DNA of 64,000 bases, taken from assembly GCF_030123405.1 (NCBI RefSeq), contig NZ_CP126110.1, positions 2,790,001 to 2,854,000 on the forward strand. Reading direction: 5' to 3'. Positions 43,973-52,134 of the stretch are shown here, piece by piece. Both the position numbers and the translations under genes were made by a program. Under the pieces are notes generated by a model. That model searched no databases and was not told where the DNA came from. It saw only the letters and a program-made list of their open reading frames with translations. Positions within the stretch are counted from its first letter, which is position 1. The number at the start of each line of letters is the position of its first letter. The stretch comes from Neobacillus sp. WH10 (GTDB taxonomy: Bacteria > Bacillota > Bacilli > Bacillales > Cytobacillaceae).

Positions 43973-44008
43973 AAAAAGTATATGGTTGAATATCATGTAC
44001 TTTTTTGC
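43971..44008 (+). terminator. Terminator after cotH
   Basis: AAAAAAGTA and TACTTTTTT pair, with an inner ATG/CAT. It starts at the cotH stop, so cotH and the CotB-like genes are probably separate transcripts. Confidence 0.65.
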
Positions 44009-44120
44009 CTCCTTTTCACCCTATCTCTGAAAAAAATGCTACTTAATAAGTACAACATTACTCCGTAATACATATAGATGCAGTATATGTTTATTTTATT
44101 TAGAGGAGGATAATTCATTT

Positions 44121-44591
44121 ATGGATAGAGAAATGATGAGTCGACTTGTGGATAAAACAATCAGGGTTGATCGTGGAGGCCCTGAAAGCAGAATCGGAAA
44201 ATTACTTGCTGTATTTGAAGATTATTTTGTTTTATTAACAGAAAGTGACGGAGTGGTTTACTATACGACAAACCATATCAAAAGTATTACAGAAAGTTCT
44301 AAAGATATAATGAAATTTGGAATAAAAGTTCCGAAAAAATTAGATTACAAGACGGCTGATAACTTTCATAAGCTCCTAGAGAGCATCAGGTTCCAATGGA
44401 TAAAAATAAATCGTGGTGGTTCAGAGTCGTTAGAAGGAGTACTCAGTGATGCAAATAAAAACTATGCTTCATTAATCGTAAACGAAGAAGTTGTACGTTT
44501 TTCTATGAAACACATTCGTAACATCAGCTACGGCTTAAAGGTTGAAAATACAAAAATAGATAGCTCTGAGAATTGCAATAATAACGATTAA
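44121..44591 (+). CDS. CotB-like coat protein, short form (two repeats)
   Basis: 156 residues. Two Sm-like beta repeats: VDKTIRVDRGGPESRIGKLL with a following YYTTNHIKSIT (about 6-56), and FQWIKINRGGSESLEGVLSD with FSMKHIRNIS (about 88-136). The RGGPES motif and H-I-K-S-I end of each repeat are those of the N-terminal region of CotB. The Ser-rich C-terminal tail of B. subtilis CotB, its CotH phosphorylation target, is missing. AGAGGAGGATAA is the ribosome binding site. It is followed within 62 bp by the next CotB-like gene. Confidence 0.82.
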   Translation: MDREMMSRLVDKTIRVDRGGPESRIGKLLAVFEDYFVLLTESDGVVYYTTNHIKSITESSKDIMKFGIKVPKKLDYKTADNFHKLLESIRFQWIKINRGGSESLEGVLSDANKNYASLIVNEEVVRFSMKHIRNISYGLKVENTKIDSSENCNNND

Positions 44592-44652
44592 CAATCTACG
44601 TCACTTTCTCCAAACAGAGGAACGACCCATTATCACAGAAGGAGGATGAAAC

Positions 44653-45831
44653 ATGGGGTCAGATAAATTTTCAGCTGCATTGGATTTATTAAAAGGATTT
44701 AACGTAAATCTCTATGTAGATGAAGAAGTATTTAAAGGAACACTTATTGGTGTTGAAGCAGATCATGTGGTCTTAGAAACTGAAAATAAATACATTTTTT
44801 ATTATAACATTGATAAAATTCAGGCGGTCACAAAAAACACCAGGCAGTTCCAACCTGAGAAAACGACATCAGAATTTCAAAAAACTCAAAGATTAACAGA
44901 CCTTTTACGTTCATTCCTACATTCTTGGATAACGATCTTATGTACTAACAAACAAAGATTTAGCGGTGTTTTAAGTGAAATTGATACAGATTTCGCTACT
45001 TTAATTAATGGTGAAGATAGAATTTATATTAAATTAACATATGTATCCAATATCTTGAAAGGGTATATCAAAGAAGAGAAACGAACACAAAACGAGACAA
45101 AAGAAAAAGACCAAAACAAAAATGAGACTAAGAATAATGAAAATGAAAAAAATGATGAAGTAAATCAAACCTGCCAAACTACAGAAAACAATTCAAAGCA
45201 AACTGCCAAAGAGATAAGTACTTCTTTTGAAAAGAAAGAAAAAACTACAGCTCAAAGTGAATACTCTGAAAAGCAATCAAAGGTGGCAGCGGTAGAGAAA
45301 ATTATTGAACCACTTATTACCACTGATTTGTCATATTCGAAAAATAAAGTAACACTACAGATGGATGATCATACTTTCAAAAGTAGAAACCGAGAGACCT
45401 CTGTTGATACAGAGCACAAAGGAAAAACTGATCGAAAGAAACAAAAAAATGGAAAAAATAAAAAAGAGAAAAAAAATGATAAGCCAAGTATAAGCAAACC
45501 AAAACCAATTGAACCAGCAAAGGAAATGAAACCTGTCAAGGAAACAATAATTAAAGTGGAAACGAAGCCTGCTGACAAGTTGCCATCAATAAAGATGGAA
45601 GCAAAACCTTCAAAATCTCAAGAAACAACCATACCTGTTCTATCACATACTACTGCAAATAGAAAAACTGAAGATACCAAAAGTGATAGGTTTGAAAACG
45701 ACACAAAAAATGTATGGGGCCAAAAAGATGAGGAAAAAAGGACTTCCCGCTTTTCCGGTGAACCGGTTACCCCCAACAAAGAGCGTGCATTTCCTTTTGC
45801 CGGATGGCCAAATAGAAACAAAAAAAACTAA
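44653..45831 (+). CDS. CotB-like coat protein with long charged tail
   Basis: 392 residues. Two N-terminal repeats: FNVNLYVDEEVFKGTLIGVE to YNIDKIQAVT, and FLHSWITILCTNKQRFSGVL to LTYVSNILKG (about 75-130). The remainder is a low-complexity Lys/Glu/Thr/Ser/Asn tail (for example KTDRKKQKNGKNKKEKKNDK) ending PFAGWPNRNKKN. The tail corresponds in place to the Ser/Lys-rich phosphorylated tail of CotB but is richer in Lys and Glu than Ser. AAGGAGGATGAA is the ribosome binding site. It is probably the functional CotB of this locus, a substrate of CotH. Confidence 0.78.
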   Translation: MGSDKFSAALDLLKGFNVNLYVDEEVFKGTLIGVEADHVVLETENKYIFYYNIDKIQAVTKNTRQFQPEKTTSEFQKTQRLTDLLRSFLHSWITILCTNKQRFSGVLSEIDTDFATLINGEDRIYIKLTYVSNILKGYIKEEKRTQNETKEKDQNKNETKNNENEKNDEVNQTCQTTENNSKQTAKEISTSFEKKEKTTAQSEYSEKQSKVAAVEKIIEPLITTDLSYSKNKVTLQMDDHTFKSRNRETSVDTEHKGKTDRKKQKNGKNKKEKKNDKPSISKPKPIEPAKEMKPVKETIIKVETKPADKLPSIKMEAKPSKSQETTIPVLSHTTANRKTEDTKSDRFENDTKNVWGQKDEEKRTSRFSGEPVTPNKERAFPFAGWPNRNKKN

Positions 45832-46027
45832 AAATTATAACCCCAGATCTCCTTATTTTCATAAAGAAAACATTTTTGTGCCTATTTATCTCAGTCTTTT
45901 GGCAGCATCCGCAAATCCTCTTACAAATATGAGCTGGGCAGGCTTTTCATTTTGAAATATTATTTGAAATTCCTTTATTTAGCCCTTCTCTTTTGTAAAT
46001 GGAAACTACAAGGAAGGGTTGGATTAA

Positions 46028-46696
46028 ATGAAAGTAAAAGAAAATATCGGCAAGTATATTAAACTTGAGATCTCTGGAAAGAAGTTCATTAGCGGATTGT
46101 TAGTGGATATTGGCACTGATACATGGGTGGTATTTAATGGGAAAGATCATCTTTACATCCCGATAGTTCACATCCAAAACTGGATACTGTTAAAACAGGA
46201 TAAAATTTCAGAAATTAGTATTAATGATGAACCAACTCCGATTAATAATCATAATGAAGAAATATCGTTAAGAAAAATCCTTACCTTGTCAAAGGGTATT
46301 TTTACAGAAATCTATGTAACAAGTAAACAAGCATTGCACGGATTTATTATTAGCATAATGAATAACTACTTTGTCTTTTACTCCCCTATATACAAAACAA
46401 TGTTTATCTCCCTTAACCACTTAAAGTGGTTAATCCCTTATAGGTATAATCAGCGGCCTTACGGTCTAAGCAACACAAGTCTTCCAGTAAATCAAAGTAA
46501 TATTACATTTGCTCGATCATTTGAAGTACAAATTCAGAAGTTAAAGGGAGAATTGATTGTCTTTAATAACGGGGAAAATGAAAATCTAATCGGCAAAATG
46601 CAAGGATTAAAGAATAATTATGTTGAATTAATCGGAGCAAATGAAGAACCAATTTATATTAATATGCAACATATAAAAACAGTTCATATGACCTAA
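46028..46696 (+). CDS. CotB-like protein, third copy (three degenerate repeats)
   Basis: 222 residues. Repeat 1 reads IGKYIKLEISGKKFISGLLV to IPIVHIQNWIL (5-58), repeat 2 LSKGIFTEIYVTSKQALHGF to FISLNHLKWLI (about 90-140), repeat 3 LKGELIVFNNGENENLIGKM to INMQHIKTVH (about 172-221). Each ends with the H-(I/L)-K pattern of the CotB repeat, while the RGGPES motif is lost. Length is intermediate between its neighbours. The ribosome binding site AGGAAGGGTTGG is good. Coat role is inferred from repeat structure and position. Confidence 0.7.
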   Translation: MKVKENIGKYIKLEISGKKFISGLLVDIGTDTWVVFNGKDHLYIPIVHIQNWILLKQDKISEISINDEPTPINNHNEEISLRKILTLSKGIFTEIYVTSKQALHGFIISIMNNYFVFYSPIYKTMFISLNHLKWLIPYRYNQRPYGLSNTSLPVNQSNITFARSFEVQIQKLKGELIVFNNGENENLIGKMQGLKNNYVELIGANEEPIYINMQHIKTVHMT

Positions 46697-46745
46697 GTGA
46701 TGGTCATTTTTTATAGCTGATTATGAAACAAGCTTAAATAATATT

Positions 46746-46778
46746 AAAAAGAGTGTCAGGTGATGACACTCTTTTTTG
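46746..46778. terminator. Bidirectional terminator
   Basis: AAAAGAGTGTCA and TGACACTCTTTT pair with a 5-nt loop and T tracts on both sides. It lies between the third CotB-like gene and the convergent PAP2 gene. Confidence 0.9.
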
Positions 46779-46812
46779 AGTAGATTAATTGGATGTCTTG
46801 AAAACTATATTA

Positions 46813-47460
46813 CTATTTGTTTTTCACATAAACAGTTCCCGACTTTTCCCTCATACGGAATGTTAATAGTTCAAATGAGATTCCATAAAGGAACGTAACA
46901 AGGAACATGGATCCAATCATATCAAAGATTACATGCTGCTTGACAAAAAGTGTCGAGATAATAATCAAGGAACCTGAAATATGAATACATAAAGTGTTAA
47001 GTATATGTTTATTCTTGATGTGCAGAGATGCTAGCATGACGGTAAAGGTCGTAAGCACATGTATACTTGGAAAACAATTATATGGGCGATCCTTTGTATA
47101 AATCCACTGAACAAGATTGTTTAAAAAATTGTCGCTGACTATTGTTGGTCTTGGGACTGTTGTTTGGAAGAAGAAGTAAATCACAAAGCATATTAGCTCG
47201 GCAATCACAATCAGCATCAAAGTTTTAATATATACTTTTGTATCTTTAAAGCAAAAATAAATTAAATAACAGAACATATAAGCATACCAAAGGATATATG
47301 GAATAATAAAAATTGATAAAAACGGAATAGATTGATCGATAGAAGTAGAAATATCCACAGCTTTTTGTGATCGATTATTTAATAATTGATAAATCACCGC
47401 TAAAAGGGGAATTACCAACAAAAATAGTAAGTAGGGAGATTTTTTTAATATTCTGTTCAT
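46813..47460 (-). CDS. PAP2-family membrane phosphatase
   Basis: 215 residues, about six membrane segments. The phosphatase signature parts are KDRPYNCFPSIHVLTTF (C2, near 130) and FVKQHVIFDMIGSMF (C3, His-x5-Asp near 175). The first part of the signature (KxxxxxxRP) is represented only by TKDRP, as in the inositol-phosphorylceramide-synthase-like PAP2_3 group. It dephosphorylates lipid pyrophosphates or phosphatidate at the outer membrane face. AAGGGGGGTT precedes the ATG. No functional link to the coat genes is evident. Confidence 0.82.
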   Translation of the reverse strand: MNRILKKSPYLLFLLVIPLLAVIYQLLNNRSQKAVDISTSIDQSIPFLSIFIIPYILWYAYMFCYLIYFCFKDTKVYIKTLMLIVIAELICFVIYFFFQTTVPRPTIVSDNFLNNLVQWIYTKDRPYNCFPSIHVLTTFTVMLASLHIKNKHILNTLCIHISGSLIIISTLFVKQHVIFDMIGSMFLVTFLYGISFELLTFRMREKSGTVYVKNK

Positions 47461-47566
47461 CTATAACCCCCCTTTTAAACAATAAATTTACAAAACTATG
47501 ATTACTCGAAGAAGAAATTGTCGAATCTACTTAATAATACCATAATTACAATGAAAATACATAATT

Positions 47567-47625
47567 TGGTGTCAGGCACCACTCGTGGACAGTTCGCATT
47601 ATTTGTCCACCCTGGGTGGACAATA
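47567..47625. repeat. Palindromic extragenic repeat
   Basis: TGGTGTCAGGCACCA is a palindrome, followed by TGGACA-N13-TGTCCA and GTCCACCCTGGGTGGAC. Such TGGTGTCAGGCACC elements recur in Bacillus genomes; a related GTGTCAGGTAC appears at 5526 in the window. It lies between the PAP2 gene and the nitronate monooxygenase gene. Confidence 0.55.
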
Positions 47626-47645
47626 GGGATCATTTTTTGTTTTGC

Positions 47646-48719
47646 TTATAGTTTTGGATGCAGCCTTTCTGTCTCGAAAATTATCTTGTTCATTAGGTCG
47701 CGAACGGTTAACTTTTTTGCTAATCTTGGGCTCTGGCCTGACCATAGTGACATATGCCCAGTTGTTCCCTTTGTTGCAGATGTCTTTCTAATTGCTTTCG
47801 TCAGTTCGTTTTGCAGTGGATAATCTGGCAGGACTTCTTCATAGTTTTTCATCTTTTCTATAAAGCTGTTATGTAAACCCCGGGCCATTTTTCCTGAAAA
47901 AGCCCTTGTTAATACAACCTGGTCCTCCGTTGCTTTCATGATCGCCTCTTTGTGGAGATTATTTGCCCCACTTTCTTCACAAAGGAGGAAGGCAGTTCCC
48001 ATCTGTACTCCAATAGCCCCGAGGAATTTTGCTGCCATTATTCCCCTTCCGTCCATAATACCTCCTGCTGCAATTAGTGGAAGGCGAATCACATCAGCAA
48101 CCTGGGGAATGAGTGACATCAACCCAATTAAGCTTTCACTATCCTTACCGTAAAATGTTCCTCGATGACCGCCCGCTTCTACTCCTTGGACAACAACAGC
48201 ATCCATTCCAGCGTTTTCATTCAATACAGCTTCCTTTACCGTGGTAGCGGTTCCAATTAAAACGATTGATAATTCCTTTAGCTTCATTATGATTTGAGGT
48301 GAAGGAATACCAAAGGTGAAGGAGCAGATTGGAATTTTTTCTTCCATTATTATGTTTAATTGGTCCTGGAAAGTTTTTATGTCCTGTTCAAAGGTAGGAT
48401 GAACTGGTTCTTCTTCAACTTGTAACTCTTCCCTAATCGGTTGTAATAAAGTATTAGCTGTTTGCAGCTTACCCTCATCGGCAGTATACCTGTTTGGGAC
48501 AAATAAATTTACCCCGAATGGCTTGTCGGTTAACCTGCGTATTTCACATATTTGATTACGTAATTGGTCAGGTCTCAAATATCCTGCACCGATCATTCCA
48601 AGCCCTCCAGCATTTGAAACGGCTGCCACTAATTCTGAGGTTGTAGGCCCTCCCGCCATCGGTGCCTGGATGATTGGATAATTAATGTTTAATACCCTTG
48701 TTAAATCATTTTCCCACAT
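47646..48719 (-). CDS. Nitronate monooxygenase family protein, second copy
   Basis: 357 residues, FMN-dependent TIM barrel. It starts with LNINYPIIQAPMAGGPTTSELVAAVSNAGGLGMIG (segments 9-43), and has VVQGVEAGGHRGTF with the catalytic His near 180, LPLIAAGGIMDGRGIMAAKF and GAIGVQMGTAFLLCEES. These are textbook NMO class I features (QAPMAGG, EAGGHRG). It oxidises propionate-3-nitronate and related toxins. It is closer to genuine NMO than the 18435 copy. Ends of the gene: TATGCCCCT context upstream with a GGCGGTGGAAG ribosome binding site. It is followed by the palindromic repeat. Confidence 0.88.
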   Translation of the reverse strand: MWENDLTRVLNINYPIIQAPMAGGPTTSELVAAVSNAGGLGMIGAGYLRPDQLRNQICEIRRLTDKPFGVNLFVPNRYTADEGKLQTANTLLQPIREELQVEEEPVHPTFEQDIKTFQDQLNIIMEEKIPICSFTFGIPSPQIIMKLKELSIVLIGTATTVKEAVLNENAGMDAVVVQGVEAGGHRGTFYGKDSESLIGLMSLIPQVADVIRLPLIAAGGIMDGRGIMAAKFLGAIGVQMGTAFLLCEESGANNLHKEAIMKATEDQVVLTRAFSGKMARGLHNSFIEKMKNYEEVLPDYPLQNELTKAIRKTSATKGTTGHMSLWSGQSPRLAKKLTVRDLMNKIIFETERLHPKL

Positions 48720-48740
48720 ACTTCCACCGCCTTCTAGATT

Positions 48741-49112
48741 TTATGCCCCTGTTTGTTTTCTGGTAAAGCCGTGGTACCTGGTTCCTTGGAATGTTAGCTC
48801 GCCGACATCGCCTTCTGCCAGCTGTCCATATTGACCTCCATTGACCCCAAATTCCATTCTGTCACCACTTTCTACCTGAAAGGTTACATAATACCATGTA
48901 CTTGAATGATGGTCATTCCCACCGCCACTTACTTCCGTTCTTTTCGACACCACAATAGCATTTACATTTAAGCGTGGCTGCTTATTATTGTTACTCCACT
49001 CGCTAATTCCTTTAATAATGGTAAATAAAATAATTCCAGCGATTAAAATAAAAAATATTGGGAAAATGAATTGCATGATATTAAACATATCGAACCCCTC
49101 ATTAAAATCCAT
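48741..49112 (-). CDS. DUF2500 family membrane-anchored protein
   Basis: 123 residues. One N-terminal membrane segment (FIFPIFFILIAGIILFTII) followed by a beta-rich soluble domain (LNVNAIVVSKRTEVSGGGND, YYVTFQVESGDRMEF, LAEGDVGELTFQGTRYHGFTR), the DUF2500 pattern. Function is unknown; the domain faces the outside or the cytoplasm depending on anchor orientation, which I cannot tell. The ATG at 49112 has GGGGGAAAAAGGG; M10 is possible. It precedes the nitronate monooxygenase gene by 22 bp, so the two probably form an operon. Confidence 0.82.
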   Translation of the reverse strand: MDFNEGFDMFNIMQFIFPIFFILIAGIILFTIIKGISEWSNNNKQPRLNVNAIVVSKRTEVSGGGNDHHSSTWYYVTFQVESGDRMEFGVNGGQYGQLAEGDVGELTFQGTRYHGFTRKQTGA

Positions 49113-49396
49113 CCCTTTTTCCCCCTTTTATCTTGATCTTTTCTTTAGTTTATAAATACGTATTATTATAGAATTTCGTTTCAAGTTTTATAAATTATTA
49201 TTAATATAACAACTTCACCACCACTAAAGGATAAGAGAAAATGTTCCAATGTACTCGTCTATTATAAACTCTGGAATTCTCCGAAAAAAGAATATTACAA
49301 AAATTCTTTTTTTTGGTTAAAAATTACGATAGGTTCTGAAGAAGAACATATGTTATGCTTAAATATATATATATTTTCTAATAAGATGGTGAAACA

Positions 49397-49789
49397 GTGG
49401 AACGGATCATTTTATTTGACGGTATTTGTAATCTTTGCAACAGCAGTGTGCAATTTATTATAAAAAGGGACCCATCTGGAAAGTTTAAATTTACCTCCCT
49501 TCAAGGTGAAATGGGTCAAAAATTATTAAAAAAGCATGGAATAAGAACTGATATTAACAGCTTTGTTTTGATTGAGAATGAAAAAATATATGTTAAATCA
49601 AATGCAGCTTTATGCGTTGGTAAACAATTAAACGGAGCTTGGAAACTGGTCTCGGTATTTTTCATCATCCCCTGGACCATTCGCGACTATCTATACGATA
49701 TCATTGCAAAAAATCGATATAAATGGTTTGGAAAAAAAGAAAGCTGCATGCTCCCCTCACCAGAATGGAAAAACAGATTCCTAGAATAA
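49397..49789 (+). CDS. DCC-family thiol-disulfide oxidoreductase (YuxK-like, DUF393)
   Basis: 130 residues. The DCC motif is in ILFDGICNLCNSSVQFI (D-G-x-C-x-x-C, residues 7-14), followed by RDPSGKFKFTSLQGEMGQ and the WFGKKESCMLPSPEWKNRFL end. The family is predicted to be a small thioredoxin-like redox protein; B. subtilis YuxK is the near relative. Both Cys codons are ordinary TGC/TGT here, so it is not a Sec protein. The GTG start (GTGGAACGG) is preceded by GATGGTGAAA, a weak site. It stands alone. Confidence 0.85.
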   Translation: MERIILFDGICNLCNSSVQFIIKRDPSGKFKFTSLQGEMGQKLLKKHGIRTDINSFVLIENEKIYVKSNAALCVGKQLNGAWKLVSVFFIIPWTIRDYLYDIIAKNRYKWFGKKESCMLPSPEWKNRFLE

Positions 49790-49826
49790 TCAATTGAAAA
49801 AATAATGGTGATTAACACCATTTCTA

Positions 49827-49931
49827 CTACCGAAATTTATAACATGTAGAAAAGCTAAAAAGAGGCCCGAAATTATTACAGCCTCCCTTCCTTCCATTGA
49901 ACATTAAATATGGTGTTGCTTGCCCCTTCAT
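49827..49931 (-). pseudogene. Probable remnant of a PhnB/VOC-type gene
   Basis: The frame from ATG 49931 begins MKGQATPYLMFNG, the usual start of PhnB/glyoxalase-superfamily proteins (TPYLMFNG-AEEAMNFY), but breaks into RKGGCNNFGPLFSFSTCYKF and stops after 34 residues. GAAGGAGTG stands 6 nt before the ATG, an excellent site. The rest of the roughly 140-residue family is absent. I read this as a truncated, frame-damaged gene. Confidence 0.5.
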
Positions 49932-50352
49932 ATTAAACACTCCTTCATTTTTAATAACCTCTTGATATTTTAATACTTCCCTAAATAAAGACCAAATTAG
50001 TCCATTAAATAATATAAAAAAAAAGAACCTTCGAGATAAATTCAAAGGTTCAAACGAGAACTTCCTGTTCAAGGCTAAGTTCTCAACATTAGGAGGTCTA
50101 AACTCAGAAGAATTTAAACATTTATATTTTATCATTTTCATAATATTCATTCAATAGATTAAAGCTGTAAAGGGAAAAAGTAATCCAAAAGACATAGGTA
50201 TTTTACTTATGCCCTAAACCTGAGAAGTATTGCTCGTAATATATAAAACTAGAGAAATTACCTGCCTAAACAACAAACATGCGAATTCGAATGAATACAT
50301 GTATTTTTATGAATTAGTCTATACATGGAGTAATAAAATAAATATTTCCTTG
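49932..50352. other. Intergenic region before the tre operon
   Basis: About 420 bp of AT-rich sequence upstream of treP. Nothing recognisable was found before the promoter; weak ORFs here lack ribosome binding sites. Confidence 0.5.
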
Positions 50353-50381
50353 TTGACATACATGTATATACAAGTTAAAAT
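50353..50381 (+). promoter_or_regulatory. SigA promoter of the tre operon with overlapping TreR operator
   Basis: TTGACA (50353-50358), a 17-bp spacer and TAAAAT (50376-50381). The spacer contains CATGTATATACAAG, an imperfect TreR operator, so repressor binding blocks polymerase directly. Confidence 0.88.
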
Positions 50382-50394
50382 GAAACCGTAAACA
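50380..50394 (+). promoter_or_regulatory. CRE site 1 (CcpA)
   Basis: ATGAAACCGTAAACA fits the WTGNAANCGNWNNCW catabolite-response consensus at every position. It overlaps the end of the -10 box, a usual place for repression. Confidence 0.75.
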
Positions 50395-50397
50395 AAA

Positions 50398-50411
50398 CTT
50401 GTATATACAAG
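50398..50411. promoter_or_regulatory. TreR operator, perfect
   Basis: CTTGTATATACAAG is a perfect 14-bp palindrome identical in core to the B. subtilis tre operators (TTGTATATACAA). It lies about 10-20 bp past the start of transcription. Confidence 0.88.
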
Positions 50412-50423
50412 CAGTATCATTAA

Positions 50424-50438
50424 ATGTAAACGTACACA
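50424..50438 (+). promoter_or_regulatory. CRE site 2 (CcpA)
   Basis: ATGTAAACGTACACA also fits the WTGNAANCGNWNNCW consensus. It lies within the transcribed leader 65 bp before treP, suggesting roadblock-type repression in addition to site 1. Confidence 0.65.
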
Positions 50439-50502
50439 TCGCCTGTATATAAAAATTAGATTAAAAACTGGGAGTAATCCCATTTTACAGGGGGAAAGAA
50501 AG

Positions 50503-51927
50503 ATGGACAAATACACAGATCCTTCGAAAGAGCTTTTACACCACATTGGGGGTAAAGAAAACATAGCAGCAGTTACCCATTGTGTTACAAGAATGAGATT
50601 TGTTTTACATGATCCAAGCAAAGCAGACATAAAAGAAATTGAATCCATTAAACTTGTAAAGGGTACATTTACCCAATCCGGACAATTCCAAGTCATTATC
50701 GGAAATGAAGTCTCCAGCTTTTACAACGAATTTGTCAAAATTGCCGGAGTAGATGGTACATCAAAAGAAGAAGCAAAAGTGGCAGCAAAAAAGAATATGA
50801 ACTGGCTTCAACGGATGATTGCCCATCTTGCAGACATTTTTACACCACTAATTCCTGCACTCGTTGTAGGGGGTTTAATCCTCGGCTTCAGAAATGTGAT
50901 CGGTGACATCAAGTTACTGGATGGCGGAACAAAAACCATTGTCGAGGTATCCCAATTCTGGGCCGGTGTTCACTCGTTCCTTTGGCTGATTGGTGAAGCC
51001 GTATTCCACTTCCTTCCTGTCGGAATTACTTGGTCGGTCACAAAGAAAATGGGTGGTTCACAAATTTTAGGTATCGTCTTAGGTATCACACTTGTATCAC
51101 CACAATTGATGAACGCTTATGGAGTAGCCGGTGCCAAAGATATTCCAGTATGGGATTTCGGTTTTGCCCAAATTAAGATGATTGGATATCAAGCTCAAGT
51201 AATCCCAGCGATTTTAGCCGGATTATTACTAGCTTTCTTAGAAACTAGACTTCGGAAAATAGTACCAAATTCAATATCAATGATTGTTGTACCGTTCTTT
51301 GCCTTAATTCCAACAGTATTAATCGCTCATACAGTATTAGGCCCTATCGGCTGGAGTATCGGTTCTTGGATTTCACATGTAGTTTACTCTAGCTTAACAT
51401 CTTCATTTGGCTGGGTATTTGCGGCAATCTTTGGATTTGCTTATGCACCACTTGTTATAACAGGTCTCCACCACATGACTAATGCGATTGACCTTCAGCT
51501 TATGAGTGAGATGGGCGGAACAAACTTATGGCCAATGATTGCCCTATCCAATATTGCTCAAGGTTCAGCAGTTCTTGCGATGATTTATATTAACCGTAAA
51601 AATCAAGAAGAAAAGCAAGTATCCATTCCTGCTGCTATCTCTTGTTACTTAGGGGTTACAGAGCCGGCCATGTTCGGGATTAACTTGAAATACGGCTTCC
51701 CGTTCCTTGCTGCGATGATCGGTTCTATGATTGCAGCTGTTATTTCCGTGGGTAGTGATGTCATGGCGAACTCAATTGGTGTCGGTGGTCTTCCAGGATT
51801 CCTTTCTATCCAGCCGCAGCATATGATGATGTTTGCGATTGCCATGGTTGTAGCAATTGTCGTACCATTCATTCTGACAATCATATTTGCTAAAACGGGA
51901 ATGAATAAATTTTCTTTTAAAAAATAA
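50503..51927 (+). CDS. treP: PTS trehalose-specific EIIBC component
   Basis: 474 residues. EIIB domain 1-90 with the phosphorylated Cys in AAVTHCVTRMRFVL near 28; EIIC domain from about 105 with around ten membrane segments, PLIPALVVGGLILGFRN and PLVITGLHHMTNAIDLQLM. There is no EIIA domain, so it must borrow the glucose EIIA, as in B. subtilis TreP. It imports trehalose as trehalose-6-phosphate. AGGGGGAAAGAAAG precedes the ATG. The TreR and CRE sites upstream and the treA-treR genes downstream confirm the substrate. Confidence 0.96.
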   Translation: MDKYTDPSKELLHHIGGKENIAAVTHCVTRMRFVLHDPSKADIKEIESIKLVKGTFTQSGQFQVIIGNEVSSFYNEFVKIAGVDGTSKEEAKVAAKKNMNWLQRMIAHLADIFTPLIPALVVGGLILGFRNVIGDIKLLDGGTKTIVEVSQFWAGVHSFLWLIGEAVFHFLPVGITWSVTKKMGGSQILGIVLGITLVSPQLMNAYGVAGAKDIPVWDFGFAQIKMIGYQAQVIPAILAGLLLAFLETRLRKIVPNSISMIVVPFFALIPTVLIAHTVLGPIGWSIGSWISHVVYSSLTSSFGWVFAAIFGFAYAPLVITGLHHMTNAIDLQLMSEMGGTNLWPMIALSNIAQGSAVLAMIYINRKNQEEKQVSIPAAISCYLGVTEPAMFGINLKYGFPFLAAMIGSMIAAVISVGSDVMANSIGVGGLPGFLSIQPQHMMMFAIAMVVAIVVPFILTIIFAKTGMNKFSFKK

Positions 51928-52067
51928 AAGCGAAAATGTCCGTGTAGCGCATATGGACAGGAGCTAGAAATGACCAAATAACTAGCCTACGGTGCTGAAC
52001 CTGGACATCTATCTAAGTCGAAAATTTATTCTCAGTAAATAAAAAATAGTATCAAAAACTCCTAATT

Positions 52068-52095
52068 AAGGAGGGAGATTACCTCCCTCCTTTTC
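52068..52095 (+). terminator. Hairpin between treP and treA
   Basis: AAGGAGGGAG and CTCCCTCCTT form a perfect 10-bp stem with a 5-nt loop, followed by TTCCCC. As a partial terminator or mRNA-stabilising stem it could lower treA relative to treP or protect the 3' end of treP mRNA. Confidence 0.65.
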
Positions 52096-52134
52096 CCCAT
52101 TAGAGAACTCTATATATTTAGGAAGGTGTTTGAA

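Noticed and set aside
49397..49789. DCC-family redox protein as a further selenoprotein
   Set aside because: Both residues of the DxxCxxC motif are encoded by normal Cys codons, and the frame has no TGA.
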